Source: Candidatus Gastranaerophilales bacterium (lineage in GTDB: Bacteria; Cyanobacteriota; Vampirovibrionia; Gastranaerophilales; Gastranaerophilaceae). From it: DNA of 64,000 bases. The position numbers and the translations under genes were made by a program. The notes beneath the pieces were generated by a model. That model had not been told where the DNA came from, searched no databases, and saw only the letters and a list, made by a program, of their open reading frames with translations. Shown here piece after piece: positions 18,999 through 28,800 of this stretch (within the stretch, counting starts at the first letter, position 1; every line of letters starts with the position of its first letter). The DNA lies in contig CALUXX010000001.1 of the NCBI GenBank assembly GCA_944324845.1, positions 372,001 to 436,000 on the forward strand, read 5' to 3'.

Positions 18999-20841
18999 AA
19001 ATACCCTCAGCTATAGCCTTCGCAGTTGCTTGTTTTCTGCTTTCTGTTACTAATTGTCCTCTTTCTGCAGTGTTAGACAAGAAGCCTATTTCAACTAGAA
19101 CTGCTGGGGCTGTCGTATGATTTATAACATAAAATTTTGATTTAAACAATCCGCGATCTTTAGCTTTTATGTGATTCAGCATTGATGCGTGTACTGTTTT
19201 TGCAAGTGTTAGACTATTATCTTTATAATAGTGTGTTTCCAGCCCATTTGGTGATTCTGAGTTGCTTGAATTTACGTGGATACTTACAAATACATCAGGA
19301 TTTACATTTTCGCTAATATCAACGCGTTCTTGAAGTGATACTGTTGCATCTGTGTCACGGGTCATATATACATCAACCCCTTTGCTTGTTAGAATTTCTG
19401 CAACTCTTTTTGATACATCCAGTGTGATATTTTTTTCGTTTATTCCGTTACGTATAGCACCACAATCACTTCCACCATGACCTGGGTCTATTACAACTAC
19501 TTTTTCTCCAGGTTTCTTGGCTGTAATTACAACAGGTGGAACTGTTATTGTTGGCGGGTCTATTTTTTTCTGTGGTAATTCTACGACTTTTGATTTTATT
19601 TTTAGTCGAATTGTCTTTCCGTCATTACCTGTGTGAATATCAGCTAAATCTCCTTGATATAGAGGAATTGATAATTTTAACCCTTTTCCAGGTAATGAGG
19701 TCATTTCTGCACCTTCAAAAAGTAAGCTTGATTTTAAGTCTATATCATTAACTTTATCAACGTTAAAAAGATAAAACTCTATCTTGTCAGATAATCTGTC
19801 TATTCCATATATAACAGGTTTTGAGAATATAAGTTTTACACAATGTGTGCTTGAATCAATTATGTCATCCGTAACCGAATTAAATGTCGCATTTGCGTGT
19901 GAAAATAATGTTTTTGGTCCTGTTACATTATTTATAAACTCAAGATTTTGTCCATCCGGTGATACTACCGGCATATATTTATCTGCGTATTTACTTGTTA
20001 TTACTATTCTTGCTGTTGTACCTTCAAATTGTCCTATTTTTACAGTTTCGGTTTGGGTTATATATAATTCTCTATTACGAATAGCTGGGTTTACTATGGT
20101 ATTGGGTATATCATATACTGCTCTTGTCGGATTTGACAATGTAAATGGCTTGGTTAATGTTAATGCTCCTATCCCATTTACTTGAACTATGCCATTTTTT
20201 ACATCAAAATTGTCTATATAATATTTTGAGGCAAGTAATAGTTCTTTTTTTGTTAGTACATAATTTTTATCTTCTGTTGTTGCTCCAAGTTGAAATGCTG
20301 CATTTATTTGACTTACAATGTCATCTCTTGCTATTTGAAGAGGAATTTGTACTCCTATTGGTGTGTAGAATTTCCCTATTGTAGATACGGCATCTGTATA
20401 GATTTGCTGAAAATAATAATTTTGTATCTGTGCGGTTGCAAAACGTACAAATAATGTGTTTCCTAATATTTTTAACTGTATATTTTTAGGATTGTATGAT
20501 TCTTTATATGATATTGTTACTCGAACAATATCAGGTGCTTCTGAAATTTGCTTAACAAGAATTTCTTTTATGTCAGAAGATGTTATAACTAAGTCCTGTG
20601 CTGAAGTTTGTAACATCGCTGAATCAATATCAAAATATGCTTTATGTCCTTCTTGATCAATAATCAATTTTGGAACAGTTTGAAATGTTATATCATCACT
20701 TGCTTTTGTGTTAATTGTTAAAAATGATGCTGAATTATCATATACAACTGAAGTGATATCGATGTTTGCAGCTAATACTTTCCCTGCAAAGCAGAGGATA
20801 AATGCTATAATACATATAAAGTTAAGAAAAAATTTTTTCAT
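18982..20841 (-). CDS. AMIN-domain N-acetylmuramoyl-L-alanine amidase (AmiC-like)
   Basis: Exported zinc amidase that splits the MurNAc-L-Ala bond, typically for daughter-cell separation. Signal peptide at 1-24 (IICIIAFILCFAGKVLA). A long beta-rich N-terminal part (about 25-430) carries AMIN-like segments such as ARIVITSKYADKY and VRVTISYKES. Then Amidase_3 with the zinc set VIDPGHGGSDCGA, NEKNITL, FVSIHVNSS and the catalytic Glu in PAVLVEIGFLSN. The N-terminal region binds wall or septal ring in relatives. Translationally coupled to murI downstream. Confidence 0.92.
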   Translation of the reverse strand: MKKFFLNFICIIAFILCFAGKVLAANIDITSVVYDNSASFLTINTKASDDITFQTVPKLIIDQEGHKAYFDIDSAMLQTSAQDLVITSSDIKEILVKQISEAPDIVRVTISYKESYNPKNIQLKILGNTLFVRFATAQIQNYYFQQIYTDAVSTIGKFYTPIGVQIPLQIARDDIVSQINAAFQLGATTEDKNYVLTKKELLLASKYYIDNFDVKNGIVQVNGIGALTLTKPFTLSNPTRAVYDIPNTIVNPAIRNRELYITQTETVKIGQFEGTTARIVITSKYADKYMPVVSPDGQNLEFINNVTGPKTLFSHANATFNSVTDDIIDSSTHCVKLIFSKPVIYGIDRLSDKIEFYLFNVDKVNDIDLKSSLLFEGAEMTSLPGKGLKLSIPLYQGDLADIHTGNDGKTIRLKIKSKVVELPQKKIDPPTITVPPVVITAKKPGEKVVVIDPGHGGSDCGAIRNGINEKNITLDVSKRVAEILTSKGVDVYMTRDTDATVSLQERVDISENVNPDVFVSIHVNSSNSESPNGLETHYYKDNSLTLAKTVHASMLNHIKAKDRGLFKSKFYVINHTTAPAVLVEIGFLSNTAERGQLVTESRKQATAKAIAEGIYEYLK

Positions 20842-20922
20842 AAATAATATACCCTATGAAAATTATATAACGCTTTTTAATAAAATCAAAAATGTTAAAT
20901 ATATTTAAAGATAAAAATTTAC

Positions 20923-20951
20923 TTGAAATAATTTTATGTTTTGCATACAAT
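20923..20951 (+). promoter_or_regulatory. Promoter of tRNA-Arg
   Basis: TTGAAA (20923-20928), a 17-nt spacer and TACAAT (20946-20951), ending 17 nt before the mature tRNA 5' end. This is near-consensus sigma-70 geometry. Confidence 0.75.
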
Positions 20952-20968
20952 AAGTTTGTACGATATGT

Positions 20969-21042
<74 letters not shown>

Positions 21043-21049
21043 ATTAAAA

Positions 21050-21076
21050 AGGCATCTTTTTCAAGGTGCCTTTTTT
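21050..21076 (+). terminator. Terminator of tRNA-Arg
   Basis: AGGCATCTT / AAGGTGCCT forms a 9-bp stem with a 4-nt loop followed by six T, just after the tRNA. Confidence 0.88.
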
Positions 21077-21312
21077 CATTTCTTATTATTGTATAATGGA
21101 CAAATGAAATAAAATGTCGGACAACAAAATTCAAAACTTTTAAAATTCTCTCTAAAATAGGGGGAATTTTTTTTTTATTCCCAATGTCGTAAAAAAACAA
21201 ATTCAAAAAATATAAAAAACTGATAATTTTATTTTAAATGCAAAAATACTGAATGATACTTATTGTGTGTAGAATTATTGTATGTATTTTTATAATATTA
21301 ACAAGGATGATT

Positions 21313-21528
21313 ATGAATATAATACAATTATTTGCAAATAATGTTAAAAAATATAGAAATTTAAAAGGTATTTCACAGGAATATCTTGCAGAGCTTTCGG
21401 GTTTACATCGCACCTACATTAGTTCTATAGAATGTTATAGAAGAAGTGTGTCATTAAACAATATTCAAAAAATAGCAAAAGCTTTAGATGTTGATGTTTA
21501 TAAATTATTTTTAGTTGAGGAAGAATGA
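21313..21528 (+). CDS. XRE-family regulator, R-M controller (C-protein-like)
   Basis: A 71-aa single-domain helix-turn-helix protein: GISQEYLAELSGLHRTYISSIE is the HTH and NIQKIAKALDVDVYKLF the closing helices. This size and sequence type is typical of C proteins that time expression of type II restriction genes. I place the start at 21313 because AAGGA lies at a good distance; upstream in-frame starts lack a Shine-Dalgarno. The stop overlaps the endonuclease start by 4 nt (coupled translation). No perfect C-box repeat was found upstream, so autoregulation is inference. Confidence 0.82.
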   Translation: MNIIQLFANNVKKYRNLKGISQEYLAELSGLHRTYISSIECYRRSVSLNNIQKIAKALDVDVYKLFLVEEE

Positions 21529-22106
21529 ATCATTTTGTATTTGCCAATAAACAATTATTATTCAAAAATATTATTGTTCAGAAAAATGAAGTCGGTATTA
21601 TTCTAACCAGCGATGAAGTATCTGCAATAGTGTCTTTTGTATATAGTAATTGTACTGTTAAAGTTCGTCTTGAGGATATTACGCGTTTTGATCCATTAAA
21701 AACTGGAGACCAATTTTCTAAAAAAGTTTGTAATGTTTGTCATCGTTTGCTTGATGTTAATTTATTTCAGAAAAATCAGAATGGGAAAAATAATAGAACA
21801 GTGAGGCGCCCATCATGTAATCATTGTAGGGATATTATTGACGGAAAAAACATGACGTCTGCAGAAAAAACAATGATGAATAAAATAAAACCCCATATGG
21901 AAATTTGGACTTGTCCTATTTGTAAAAAAACAACTATTCCTGGATTAACAAGCAAGGTTGTGTGTGATCATGATCATGTAACAGGGCACCCTAGGGCTTG
22001 GATATGTGATAGCTGTAATACAGGCTTAGGAAGATTTAAAGATGACCCCGTATTACTTAACAGTGCGATAAAATATTTAAATAATAATGGTGTAAAAACT
22101 AATTAA
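21525..22106 (+). CDS. HNH (beta-beta-alpha-Me) type II restriction endonuclease, Hpy99I-like
   Basis: 193 aa. An N-terminal beta-rich part is followed by two zinc-ribbon-like pairs (CNVC at 69-72 with C98/C101; CPIC at 130-133 with C161/C164) and the Endonuclease VII-type core VVCDHDHVTGHPRAW...CDSCNTGLGRF. D148, H149 and N165 fall exactly where I remember the catalytic triad of Hpy99I (CGWCG cutter), and the length is the same; this homology is from memory and needs an alignment. It is translationally coupled to the controller and overlaps the methyltransferase convergently by 8 bp. If it is Hpy99I-like the recognition site may be related. Confidence 0.8.
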   Translation: MNHFVFANKQLLFKNIIVQKNEVGIILTSDEVSAIVSFVYSNCTVKVRLEDITRFDPLKTGDQFSKKVCNVCHRLLDVNLFQKNQNGKNNRTVRRPSCNHCRDIIDGKNMTSAEKTMMNKIKPHMEIWTCPICKKTTIPGLTSKVVCDHDHVTGHPRAWICDSCNTGLGRFKDDPVLLNSAIKYLNNNGVKTN

Positions 22107-22932
22107 ATATAGGTAATTGAATTCCTTTATTTTTATATGTGTCAATTCTCGTTTTTGCAATATTAACATATTCTTCAGAAATATCACATCCAAGATAGTG
22201 TCTTTTGTTAATTAAAGCCATTTTGCAAGTAGTGCCACTTCCACACATTGGATCAAAAATCAAATCACCTTCATTGCTCCAACTCAGAATATGGTCCTGT
22301 GCGAGTCTTTCTGGGAAAACTGCTGGATGATTAAATGCTATTTTATCATTAGTTGTACCTCCTAAACCAACAGCATATTCCCATATGTTTGTTTTGGTTT
22401 TTTCTTCATTTAATCTACCTAATATTTTTTTATTAATACCATCTGATTTCTTATTATGTACCAGCATTTCCATACCAGAACGCACAGTTTTTTCTTTTAA
22501 TGGATTAAACGTCTTTGGAGAACCTTTTGAAAAAATAAACATGAATTCAAAACAATTAGTATAGGCATTTGATCTCATAAAAGGTGTATTTTTCTTTTTG
22601 TATATCATTGTGTCATGGACATTAAATCCTACTTCTTGAAAAGCGAGTGCATGTCTAAAACTTGTTAAAGTTTTATTTCCTTTTTTTATTTTATCGCCAA
22701 CTACCCATACAACTACACCACCAGGTTTAATTATTCTATACAATTGTTTTGCAATTTGGCTATAATTGAACAAATATCCATTATAGTCACGTAAATCATC
22801 ATATGGTGGCGATGTGACAACCAAATCAATATAATCAGCTTCCATATTTTGCATAAAATTAAGGCAATTATCACAATATATATTATCTATCTTAATCTCT
22901 TCCTGTTTAATATCAGTCTTTATATTTGACAT
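22099..22932 (-). CDS. Beta-class DNA methyltransferase (N4-C or N6-A), R-M partner
   Basis: Protects host DNA against the adjacent nuclease. The catalytic motif TSPPYDDLRDYNG lies near the N-terminus and the SAM-binding FDPMCGSGTTCKMA near the C-terminus, the order of beta-class amino-methyltransferases; SPPY is commoner in N4-cytosine enzymes. I choose the start at 22932 because GGAG lies 9 nt upstream; the ATG at 22953 would add seven residues. It is convergent with the nuclease gene, so protection and cutting are expressed from separate promoters. Confidence 0.9.
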   Translation of the reverse strand: MSNIKTDIKQEEIKIDNIYCDNCLNFMQNMEADYIDLVVTSPPYDDLRDYNGYLFNYSQIAKQLYRIIKPGGVVVWVVGDKIKKGNKTLTSFRHALAFQEVGFNVHDTMIYKKKNTPFMRSNAYTNCFEFMFIFSKGSPKTFNPLKEKTVRSGMEMLVHNKKSDGINKKILGRLNEEKTKTNIWEYAVGLGGTTNDKIAFNHPAVFPERLAQDHILSWSNEGDLIFDPMCGSGTTCKMALINKRHYLGCDISEEYVNIAKTRIDTYKNKGIQLPIFN

Positions 22933-23145
22933 ATCCCTACACTCCAATTCCATTATAATATAAAAAGGTATATTATCAAATTATATCGAATTAATTTTGC
23001 CTATTTTTTGCTTTTTCAATGACTATTTCAACTTTAAATTACATTTTTAAGATTTTTGAGTAAAAAATAATTAATTTTGCTAAAATTTTGAAATTTAATA
23101 AAAATTGAGTTAAAAGGTTTTCGATGGCTACATTTTAATCTATTT

Positions 23146-23341
23146 TACAAAAATGTAATTTTTTCTATATTGGTAGGATAACTTTCAGTTTCAAAACCTC
23201 CTCGCTCATATTCCAAAAACGTGGCAGAACGGACAAAATAACATTGCCTCAATATTTTTAGGGAAAGTAGTATCAAACTCAAACCCCAAGCCAACTATAC
23301 CCCTAAATGTTCAATTACATTTTTGGGAATTTCTCCTGTCC
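23146..23341 (-). pseudogene. Possible frameshifted gene remnant in a 470-bp gap
   Basis: The gap between the methyltransferase and the GT5-like gene is less AT-rich at 23160-23340 than its surroundings. On the minus strand it can be read as plausible protein pieces in different frames: WTGEIPKNVIEHLG, then GFEFDTTFPKNIEAMLFCPFC, then GGFETESYPTNIEKITFL and a stop. The recurring (F/Y)P(K/T)NIE pattern suggests a decayed coding sequence with at least two frameshifts. No intact frame exists. It could also be a non-coding RNA or chance. The rest of the gap (22954-23145) is AT-rich with no gene visible. Confidence 0.25.
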
Positions 23342-23365
23342 AGTTATAATTTGATTTTATATAAT

Positions 23366-23400
23366 AAAAATACGGGTATTTTGTTATTACCCGTATTTTT
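23366..23400. terminator. Bidirectional terminator
   Basis: A perfect 13-bp stem (AAAAATACGGGTA / TACCCGTATTTTT) with a 9-nt loop lies 24 bp past the stop of the GT5-like gene. Confidence 0.88.
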
Positions 23401-23423
23401 TATTTTGTAAATAATATTTTTTA

Positions 23424-26054
23424 CTATACAGCTTTGTCAAGTTTTCTATCACTTGATTTATGTGAATTTCTATATAGAATATATGCACCTGATAGAACAA
23501 TCACACCACCAATTACGCTGTAGATTAACTTCATTGGTTTTGTTTTTGCTGTTGTTTGAAGAATTTCTTCTGCACATTCTCTGAATTCGCCAAACTTGCC
23601 TGTTACTCGTCTTAGAGTTCCCATATATCTGTCTGTAATTGGTTTGTCATATTCAAAGATATCTTGCATATAGCGCATATTTGCACTTTTGCCTAAGTTA
23701 TATTCGTTATTGTTATGCCAGTCCACAAGTTCTTCTATGTTTTTCTTAGACATTGCTACATAGTCTTCATGGTCGTTTGTATATTGATTGATGAATTTTT
23801 TGAATATGTTTGCTACTTGCGGTTTTTGTCTGTTTATTCTGGCCTGATCAATTTCTTTTTCAGAGTTTGCATAACTCAAACCATAACGTTCTGGACGACC
23901 TTCAACAACTTCATCTGTTAAAAATCCGTTTTTAGAATTTGTATAATCTACAGGTCCGCCTGTTGCCGTTGTTCCATAAGGTGTTCCTGCTATTTTTGCC
24001 TCAAGTGGTGTAACTCCGCACATTTCTCGGCGTGATGTGAATAAGCAGTAATGTACGCAGCCTACAAATCTATTTGGGGTGAAACCTTCTATATTCATGT
24101 AGTTATGTCTATATATTCCGCCATCTAGATTCCATATTTCTTCGGCATCTTTTCGCATTGCTTTATAGTCATCTGCGTTTTTATCCCAAGGACCGGCTCC
24201 AGTAATTAATTTTACGTGTTTTTTCACTTCAGTTGGAATACTTTTATCTTTTAAAAATTCCAAAAATCCGCCTGTTGTCATGGTGAAACCTTTTTGCTCA
24301 TCAGGTCTTCCATAGCCAAATACCAAAATATCACCATCTTGAACTTTTGATATATAACCCCAAACATTGTGACCTTCTGCAATTTGAGTTTCATTGAAGA
24401 ATAGTTTATTTAAAGCATCTTGACCTTTTTTTCCTGCTTCTTCAATAGCTCCAGACAGCCATCTTGCATTCTTCTCTTTTGCTGCAATTACTTCATTTAT
24501 GTCTGTTGTTATATTTTGATTTACTTTTTTAAGTTCAGGTTTTTCTTCTAATTTTTTCTTGAAGGCTTCTAATTCTTCAGGTTTTACATATGTGAATGGT
24601 GTATATCCTTTTTTTACTTCAGGAGTTGATAAACCGTTATTGCCTCTTCCGAAGTTTGCATCAGGATTACCCAGACTTAGGTTTGCAGGAGTGGCTCCAT
24701 TTAATACTGATTTTGTAGTTATTGACGCATAATCATCTGTCAAGAATTTTGCTGCATCTGGAGTTTCAGGACTTTTCATTTCTCTATCAAACTGATATGA
24801 TACTGTTCCTGTGGAAATGTTTTCTGGATTTACTCCTGCTGCTGATATGCCGGTTTTTAATATATTATATGTGCCAGCTCCATCTCTAAAGTTTCTTAAA
24901 TATGGTGATAATACTGCCCAAGCAATTTGTTGTTCTCTTGCAGATAGTGCTTGTGAGTTATTTATTCCAAATTTTTTCGCTTTTGTTAATATGTCAAAGT
25001 CTGGGAGTGATTTTATTTTTTCAGCATCTGCTGCATCTCCCACTACTGATATCATTTTGAATGGGTCATCTGTTAAACCTTGATAATTACGTCCTGTGTT
25101 GTGCGCAACAATATGTACTTTTAGACCGTTTGCATCTGTATCTCCTGATGCTGACATATTTGCAATGTGGTTTCCGTATGTGTGAGCAACTCTATCGTGC
25201 GCGATTACGTTTGCTGGATTAAAATATCCAAATTCTTCTGTATTCATCCTTTTATGAATTATTTGTGTTAAGGCTCTCATTTCATCAGAATTTATAATTT
25301 CTGCTTCAAATGGAGCATTTCCAAAAGCATCATAAGTATATGGTTTTGAAGCCTTTGCCAAATCCGGGGTATATACAAAATAGTTTGGAGTATCTTTTAA
25401 TTTGTTATAATCAGGGTTTTTGCTTGAAATCTTTAACAGTGCATAATGTATTGTGTCAACTTCGCCAAGTTCTTTTGTTGATGGACGACTTATGCTCCCT
25501 GTTATTTTTGGGGCATCTAACAAACAATATTTTGATTGCGCATCAGGTCCTGTTCCTATTGGCTTACTTTGAATTACATATCTTACTTCTGATGTTTTTA
25601 AATTGAATTTCTTTGCTACATCTTCTAATGTTTCTCCAACATCTGCACTGTAAAAATACTTTGCAGGAAGAGTATCTGGCATTTTTTCCATGTCTGCCGG
25701 ATAATCTTTTTCCGGTAATATTACAAATTTATAGCCGCCTTTTGGATTGTTATGTTCCCAAAATGGCATGAAACTTCTTGCATCTACTCCTTCATGCTCT
25801 ATTAAGCTTGCTGGAAGTTCATAACCAACTACGCCTTCTCCGCCCATAAAGGCTTCAGGTAATCCTAAACCTTTATTTTCAGGAGTTAATGATGCTACTT
25901 GTTTTAAATTTTTTACTCCACCCTCAAAAGTTATTAATGTTAGTTTTGGGGCTGATGCAGAACGACTAATGTTATTTGTTAAATCTCTACTGATTGTACG
26001 GTTTTGTACCGTATTACGTTGGGTGTGATATCCCCTTACTGAATCAACACGCAT
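23424..26054 (-). CDS. GT5 glycogen-synthase-like protein with LysM-like insert and C-terminal membrane anchor
   Basis: 876 aa, recognisable as a GT-B enzyme: GGEGVVGYELPASL (about 71-84) aligns with the N-terminal GGL-type loop of glycogen synthase, IAHDRVAHTYGNH and IVAHNTGRNYQG match the HDWH and HN..YQG segments, VFGYGRPDEQKGF the R..QKG strand, and SRREMCGVTPLEAKIAGTP the ExxCGxTxxE acceptor loop. Differences: the ADP-glucose lysine position is Phe (F69), a LysM-like segment (SADVGETLEDVAKKF, about 136-150) is inserted, extra unknown stretches lie in the middle, and a C-terminal TM helix (about 841-861) with a basic tail anchors it. AGGTGG precedes the ATG. Role unknown; it could be a membrane-bound glycosyltransferase or a structural derivative. 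Confidence 0.78.
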   Translation of the reverse strand: MRVDSVRGYHTQRNTVQNRTISRDLTNNISRSASAPKLTLITFEGGVKNLKQVASLTPENKGLGLPEAFMGGEGVVGYELPASLIEHEGVDARSFMPFWEHNNPKGGYKFVILPEKDYPADMEKMPDTLPAKYFYSADVGETLEDVAKKFNLKTSEVRYVIQSKPIGTGPDAQSKYCLLDAPKITGSISRPSTKELGEVDTIHYALLKISSKNPDYNKLKDTPNYFVYTPDLAKASKPYTYDAFGNAPFEAEIINSDEMRALTQIIHKRMNTEEFGYFNPANVIAHDRVAHTYGNHIANMSASGDTDANGLKVHIVAHNTGRNYQGLTDDPFKMISVVGDAADAEKIKSLPDFDILTKAKKFGINNSQALSAREQQIAWAVLSPYLRNFRDGAGTYNILKTGISAAGVNPENISTGTVSYQFDREMKSPETPDAAKFLTDDYASITTKSVLNGATPANLSLGNPDANFGRGNNGLSTPEVKKGYTPFTYVKPEELEAFKKKLEEKPELKKVNQNITTDINEVIAAKEKNARWLSGAIEEAGKKGQDALNKLFFNETQIAEGHNVWGYISKVQDGDILVFGYGRPDEQKGFTMTTGGFLEFLKDKSIPTEVKKHVKLITGAGPWDKNADDYKAMRKDAEEIWNLDGGIYRHNYMNIEGFTPNRFVGCVHYCLFTSRREMCGVTPLEAKIAGTPYGTTATGGPVDYTNSKNGFLTDEVVEGRPERYGLSYANSEKEIDQARINRQKPQVANIFKKFINQYTNDHEDYVAMSKKNIEELVDWHNNNEYNLGKSANMRYMQDIFEYDKPITDRYMGTLRRVTGKFGEFRECAEEILQTTAKTKPMKLIYSVIGGVIVLSGAYILYRNSHKSSDRKLDKAV

Positions 26055-26150
26055 TACTGACCACCTATCTCTTTCGATATATCCTATTTACACTATGATA
26101 TTAAAACTCGTAAAAATAATTTTAAACACTTTTTGCAGAAATTATTAAGA

Positions 26151-26190
26151 AAACGTTACATAGTCAATTCTTATCAACTATGTAACGTTT
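26151..26190. terminator. Terminator of clpC
   Basis: A perfect 14-bp inverted repeat (AAACGTTACATAGT / ACTATGTAACGTTT), loop 12 nt, lies just past the clpC stop and upstream of the GT5-like gene start. It separates the two minus-strand genes. Confidence 0.7.
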
Positions 26191-26199
26191 CAATTTGTT

Positions 26200-28713
26200 T
26201 TATATTGATGTTGATGCTTCTTCTACAACTTCAGCATCTTTATCTTTTTTGGCTTTTTTCTTTGCTTTATCAAATGTAATTTTGCCATCTACTAAGGTTA
26301 CTTGAATTACATCTCCTGGACCGTATTTTCCTGATAAAATTTCTTCAGCCAAACTATCTTCCATTTTTCTTTGGATTAAGCGACGTAAAGGTCTTGCTCC
26401 ATATGCTTCTGAGTATCCGTTTTCTGCCAAGTGATCTTTTACTTCATCACTTACTTCAACGCTTAAATCTTTTTCTGCTAATCGTTTGAATAAATCTTTA
26501 AGCATTAAATCTACAATTTGACGGATTTCTTCTTTTGAAAGATGTGCAAATACTATTGTTTCATCTATTCTGTTTAGAAATTCAGGTCTAAATGCCTTTT
26601 TCATTTCTTCTGAAACTGTTTCTTTTAATTTTTCATATTTGCTCTTAGATTCATCTTCTGCTGTTGTGAAGCCTAATTTTGAAGTATTTGTAATCATGCT
26701 TGCACCAACGTTAGATGTCATGATTATTACGGTGTTTTTGAAACTTACATGACGTCCTTTTGAATCTGTTAATCTACCATCATCTAAGATTTGAAGCATT
26801 ATATTGAATACATCCGGATGTGCTTTTTCAATTTCATCGAAAAGTACAACTGAATACGGTTTCTTTCTTACTAGTTCAGAAAGATGTCCGCCATCATCAT
26901 AACCTACATATCCTGGAGGTGAGCCGATTAATTTTGCTGTTGAGTGTTTTTCCATAAATTCTGACATGTCAACTCTCAACATATTGTCTTCTGAACCAAA
27001 CATTGCTTCTGCTAATGCCTTTGCCAGTTCTGTTTTACCTACACCGGTCGGACCACAGAAGATGAAACTTCCTATTGGTCTGTTTGGTGCTTTTAAGCCT
27101 ACTCTTGCTCTCCTAATTGCTTTTGAGATCGCAACGATTGCATCGTGTTGACCTATTACTCTTTGGTGTAGCGTATCTTCTAATTTTAAAAGTCTTTCAC
27201 TTTCACCTTCTGTCAATTTCGTAACAGGTACTCCTGTCATCATTGCTATTACTTCTGCTACATTTTCTGCTGTTACTGTAGCTTTATTTGATTCGTTTTC
27301 GTTGCGCCATTTTTCAGAAATTTCTCTGATTTTATCTTTCAAATCAGCTTCATCATCTCGTAATTGTGATGCTACATCAAATTCTTTATTTCTTATGGCA
27401 TCTTCTTTTTCTTTTATCAATGATTTTAATTGTTTTTCAAGTTCTTTTCCTTCCGGTGATATGTTAGATACTTTTAATCTAACTTTTGAACTCGCTTCAT
27501 CTATAACATCAATTGCTTTGTCAGGTAAAAATCTATCATTTATGTATTTGCTTGATAGTTTTACTGCTGCTACTATTGCTTCATCTGATATTATAAGTTT
27601 GTGGTGTTCTTCATATTTTGGTTTCAAACCTTTTATAATCTCTATTGATTCCTCTATTGTCGGTTCATCAATTTGCACAGGTTGGAAACGTCTTTCTAAT
27701 GCAGAATCTTTTTCGATATATTTTCTGTATTCATCAGATGTTGTTGCTCCGATTACTTGAATTTCACCACGTGATAGTGCAGGTTTTAAGATGTTTGCTG
27801 CATCTATTGCTCCTTCTGCTGCACCTGCTCCAATCAAGGTGTGCATTTCATCTATTACAAGAATTATATTGCCTGCTTGACGAATTTCATCCATGATTTT
27901 CTTTAAACGTTCTTCAAATTCACCACGATATTTTGTACCGGCTACAAGTAAACCCATGTCTAATTGGATAACTTTTTTACCATCTAATATATCTGGAACT
28001 TCTGCATTTACAATTCTTGTTGCTAAACCTTCTGCTACCGCTGTTTTACCAACACCAGGTTCGCCTAACAATACAGGGTTATTTTTGGTTCTTCTTGCTA
28101 GAATTTGTATTACACGTTCAATTTCTTTTTCTCTGCCTACTACAGGATCAAGTCTTAATTCTTGTGCTGCTAAAGTTAAATCTCTGCCAAATTCATCTAA
28201 GCTTGGTGTTTTTGTTTTTCCGCCTGTTGATGAACTTGAACTTGATGATGAACTAGCTGAACCTGTTGTGGTTGTTTTTGATTCTCCAAGCATTTTTATT
28301 ACGTTGCTTCTAACTTTGTTTAAGTCAACGCCTAATTCTTCCAGAACACGTGCGGCTACGCCTTCGCCTTCTCTGATTAAGCCTAACAATAAGTGTTCTG
28401 TACCTATATAATTGTGACCTAATTGCCTTGCTTCATCCCAAGATAATTCTAATACTCGTTTCGCTCTTGGAGTAAATGGGATTTCTACCGCAACAAAGCC
28501 TGAACCTCTTCCGATTATTTTTTCGACTTCAGTTCTTGCATCCTTTAAGTTTACACCCATTGATTTAAGTGTCTTTGCGGCAACCCCGGTTCCTTCTCCG
28601 ATTAGACCAAGCAATACTTGCTCAGTTCCTACAAAGTTATGTCCTAATCTGCGAGCTTCCTCCTGAGCGAGCATTATTACTTTTATTGCCTTTTCTGTAA
28701 AACGTTCGAACAT
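26200..28713 (-). CDS. clpC: ATP-dependent Clp protease ATPase subunit ClpC
   Basis: Hsp100 unfoldase feeding ClpP. Two Clp_N repeats (residues 1-75 and 76-145) precede a Ser/Thr-rich linker (eight consecutive serines near 155-165). AAA-1 has GEPGVGKT, then a UVR-containing middle domain ([20 protein letters not shown]). AAA-2 has GPTGVGKT, and the ClpP-binding loop region and C-terminal D2-small domain follow. Its 837 aa matches cyanobacterial and Firmicute ClpC rather than ClpA/ClpB. AGGAG precedes the ATG. Monocistronic, with its own terminator. Confidence 0.96.
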   Translation of the reverse strand: MFERFTEKAIKVIMLAQEEARRLGHNFVGTEQVLLGLIGEGTGVAAKTLKSMGVNLKDARTEVEKIIGRGSGFVAVEIPFTPRAKRVLELSWDEARQLGHNYIGTEHLLLGLIREGEGVAARVLEELGVDLNKVRSNVIKMLGESKTTTTGSASSSSSSSSSTGGKTKTPSLDEFGRDLTLAAQELRLDPVVGREKEIERVIQILARRTKNNPVLLGEPGVGKTAVAEGLATRIVNAEVPDILDGKKVIQLDMGLLVAGTKYRGEFEERLKKIMDEIRQAGNIILVIDEMHTLIGAGAAEGAIDAANILKPALSRGEIQVIGATTSDEYRKYIEKDSALERRFQPVQIDEPTIEESIEIIKGLKPKYEEHHKLIISDEAIVAAVKLSSKYINDRFLPDKAIDVIDEASSKVRLKVSNISPEGKELEKQLKSLIKEKEDAIRNKEFDVASQLRDDEADLKDKIREISEKWRNENESNKATVTAENVAEVIAMMTGVPVTKLTEGESERLLKLEDTLHQRVIGQHDAIVAISKAIRRARVGLKAPNRPIGSFIFCGPTGVGKTELAKALAEAMFGSEDNMLRVDMSEFMEKHSTAKLIGSPPGYVGYDDGGHLSELVRKKPYSVVLFDEIEKAHPDVFNIMLQILDDGRLTDSKGRHVSFKNTVIIMTSNVGASMITNTSKLGFTTAEDESKSKYEKLKETVSEEMKKAFRPEFLNRIDETIVFAHLSKEEIRQIVDLMLKDLFKRLAEKDLSVEVSDEVKDHLAENGYSEAYGARPLRRLIQRKMEDSLAEEILSGKYGPGDVIQVTLVDGKITFDKAKKKAKKDKDAEVVEEASTSI

Positions 28714-28800
28714 TATCTACTCCTATCTCTTCTTATATCAGAATTATACATAAAATATAAAAAACTTTCAATATGCAAACTAGTATAAAATATATATTTT

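Noticed and set aside
21169-21184. GGGAAT-T10-ATTCCC as a second terminator after tRNA-Arg
   Set aside because: The T-run is in the loop rather than after the stem, so intrinsic termination is unlikely.
21253-21312. Longer start for the controller gene at 21253
   Set aside because: The extra 20 residues are hydrophobic and non-homologous, and only the 21313 ATG has a Shine-Dalgarno.
27302-28411. Long plus-strand open frames (152 and 172 aa) inside clpC
   Set aside because: Antisense shadows of conserved ClpC sequence; no ribosome sites.
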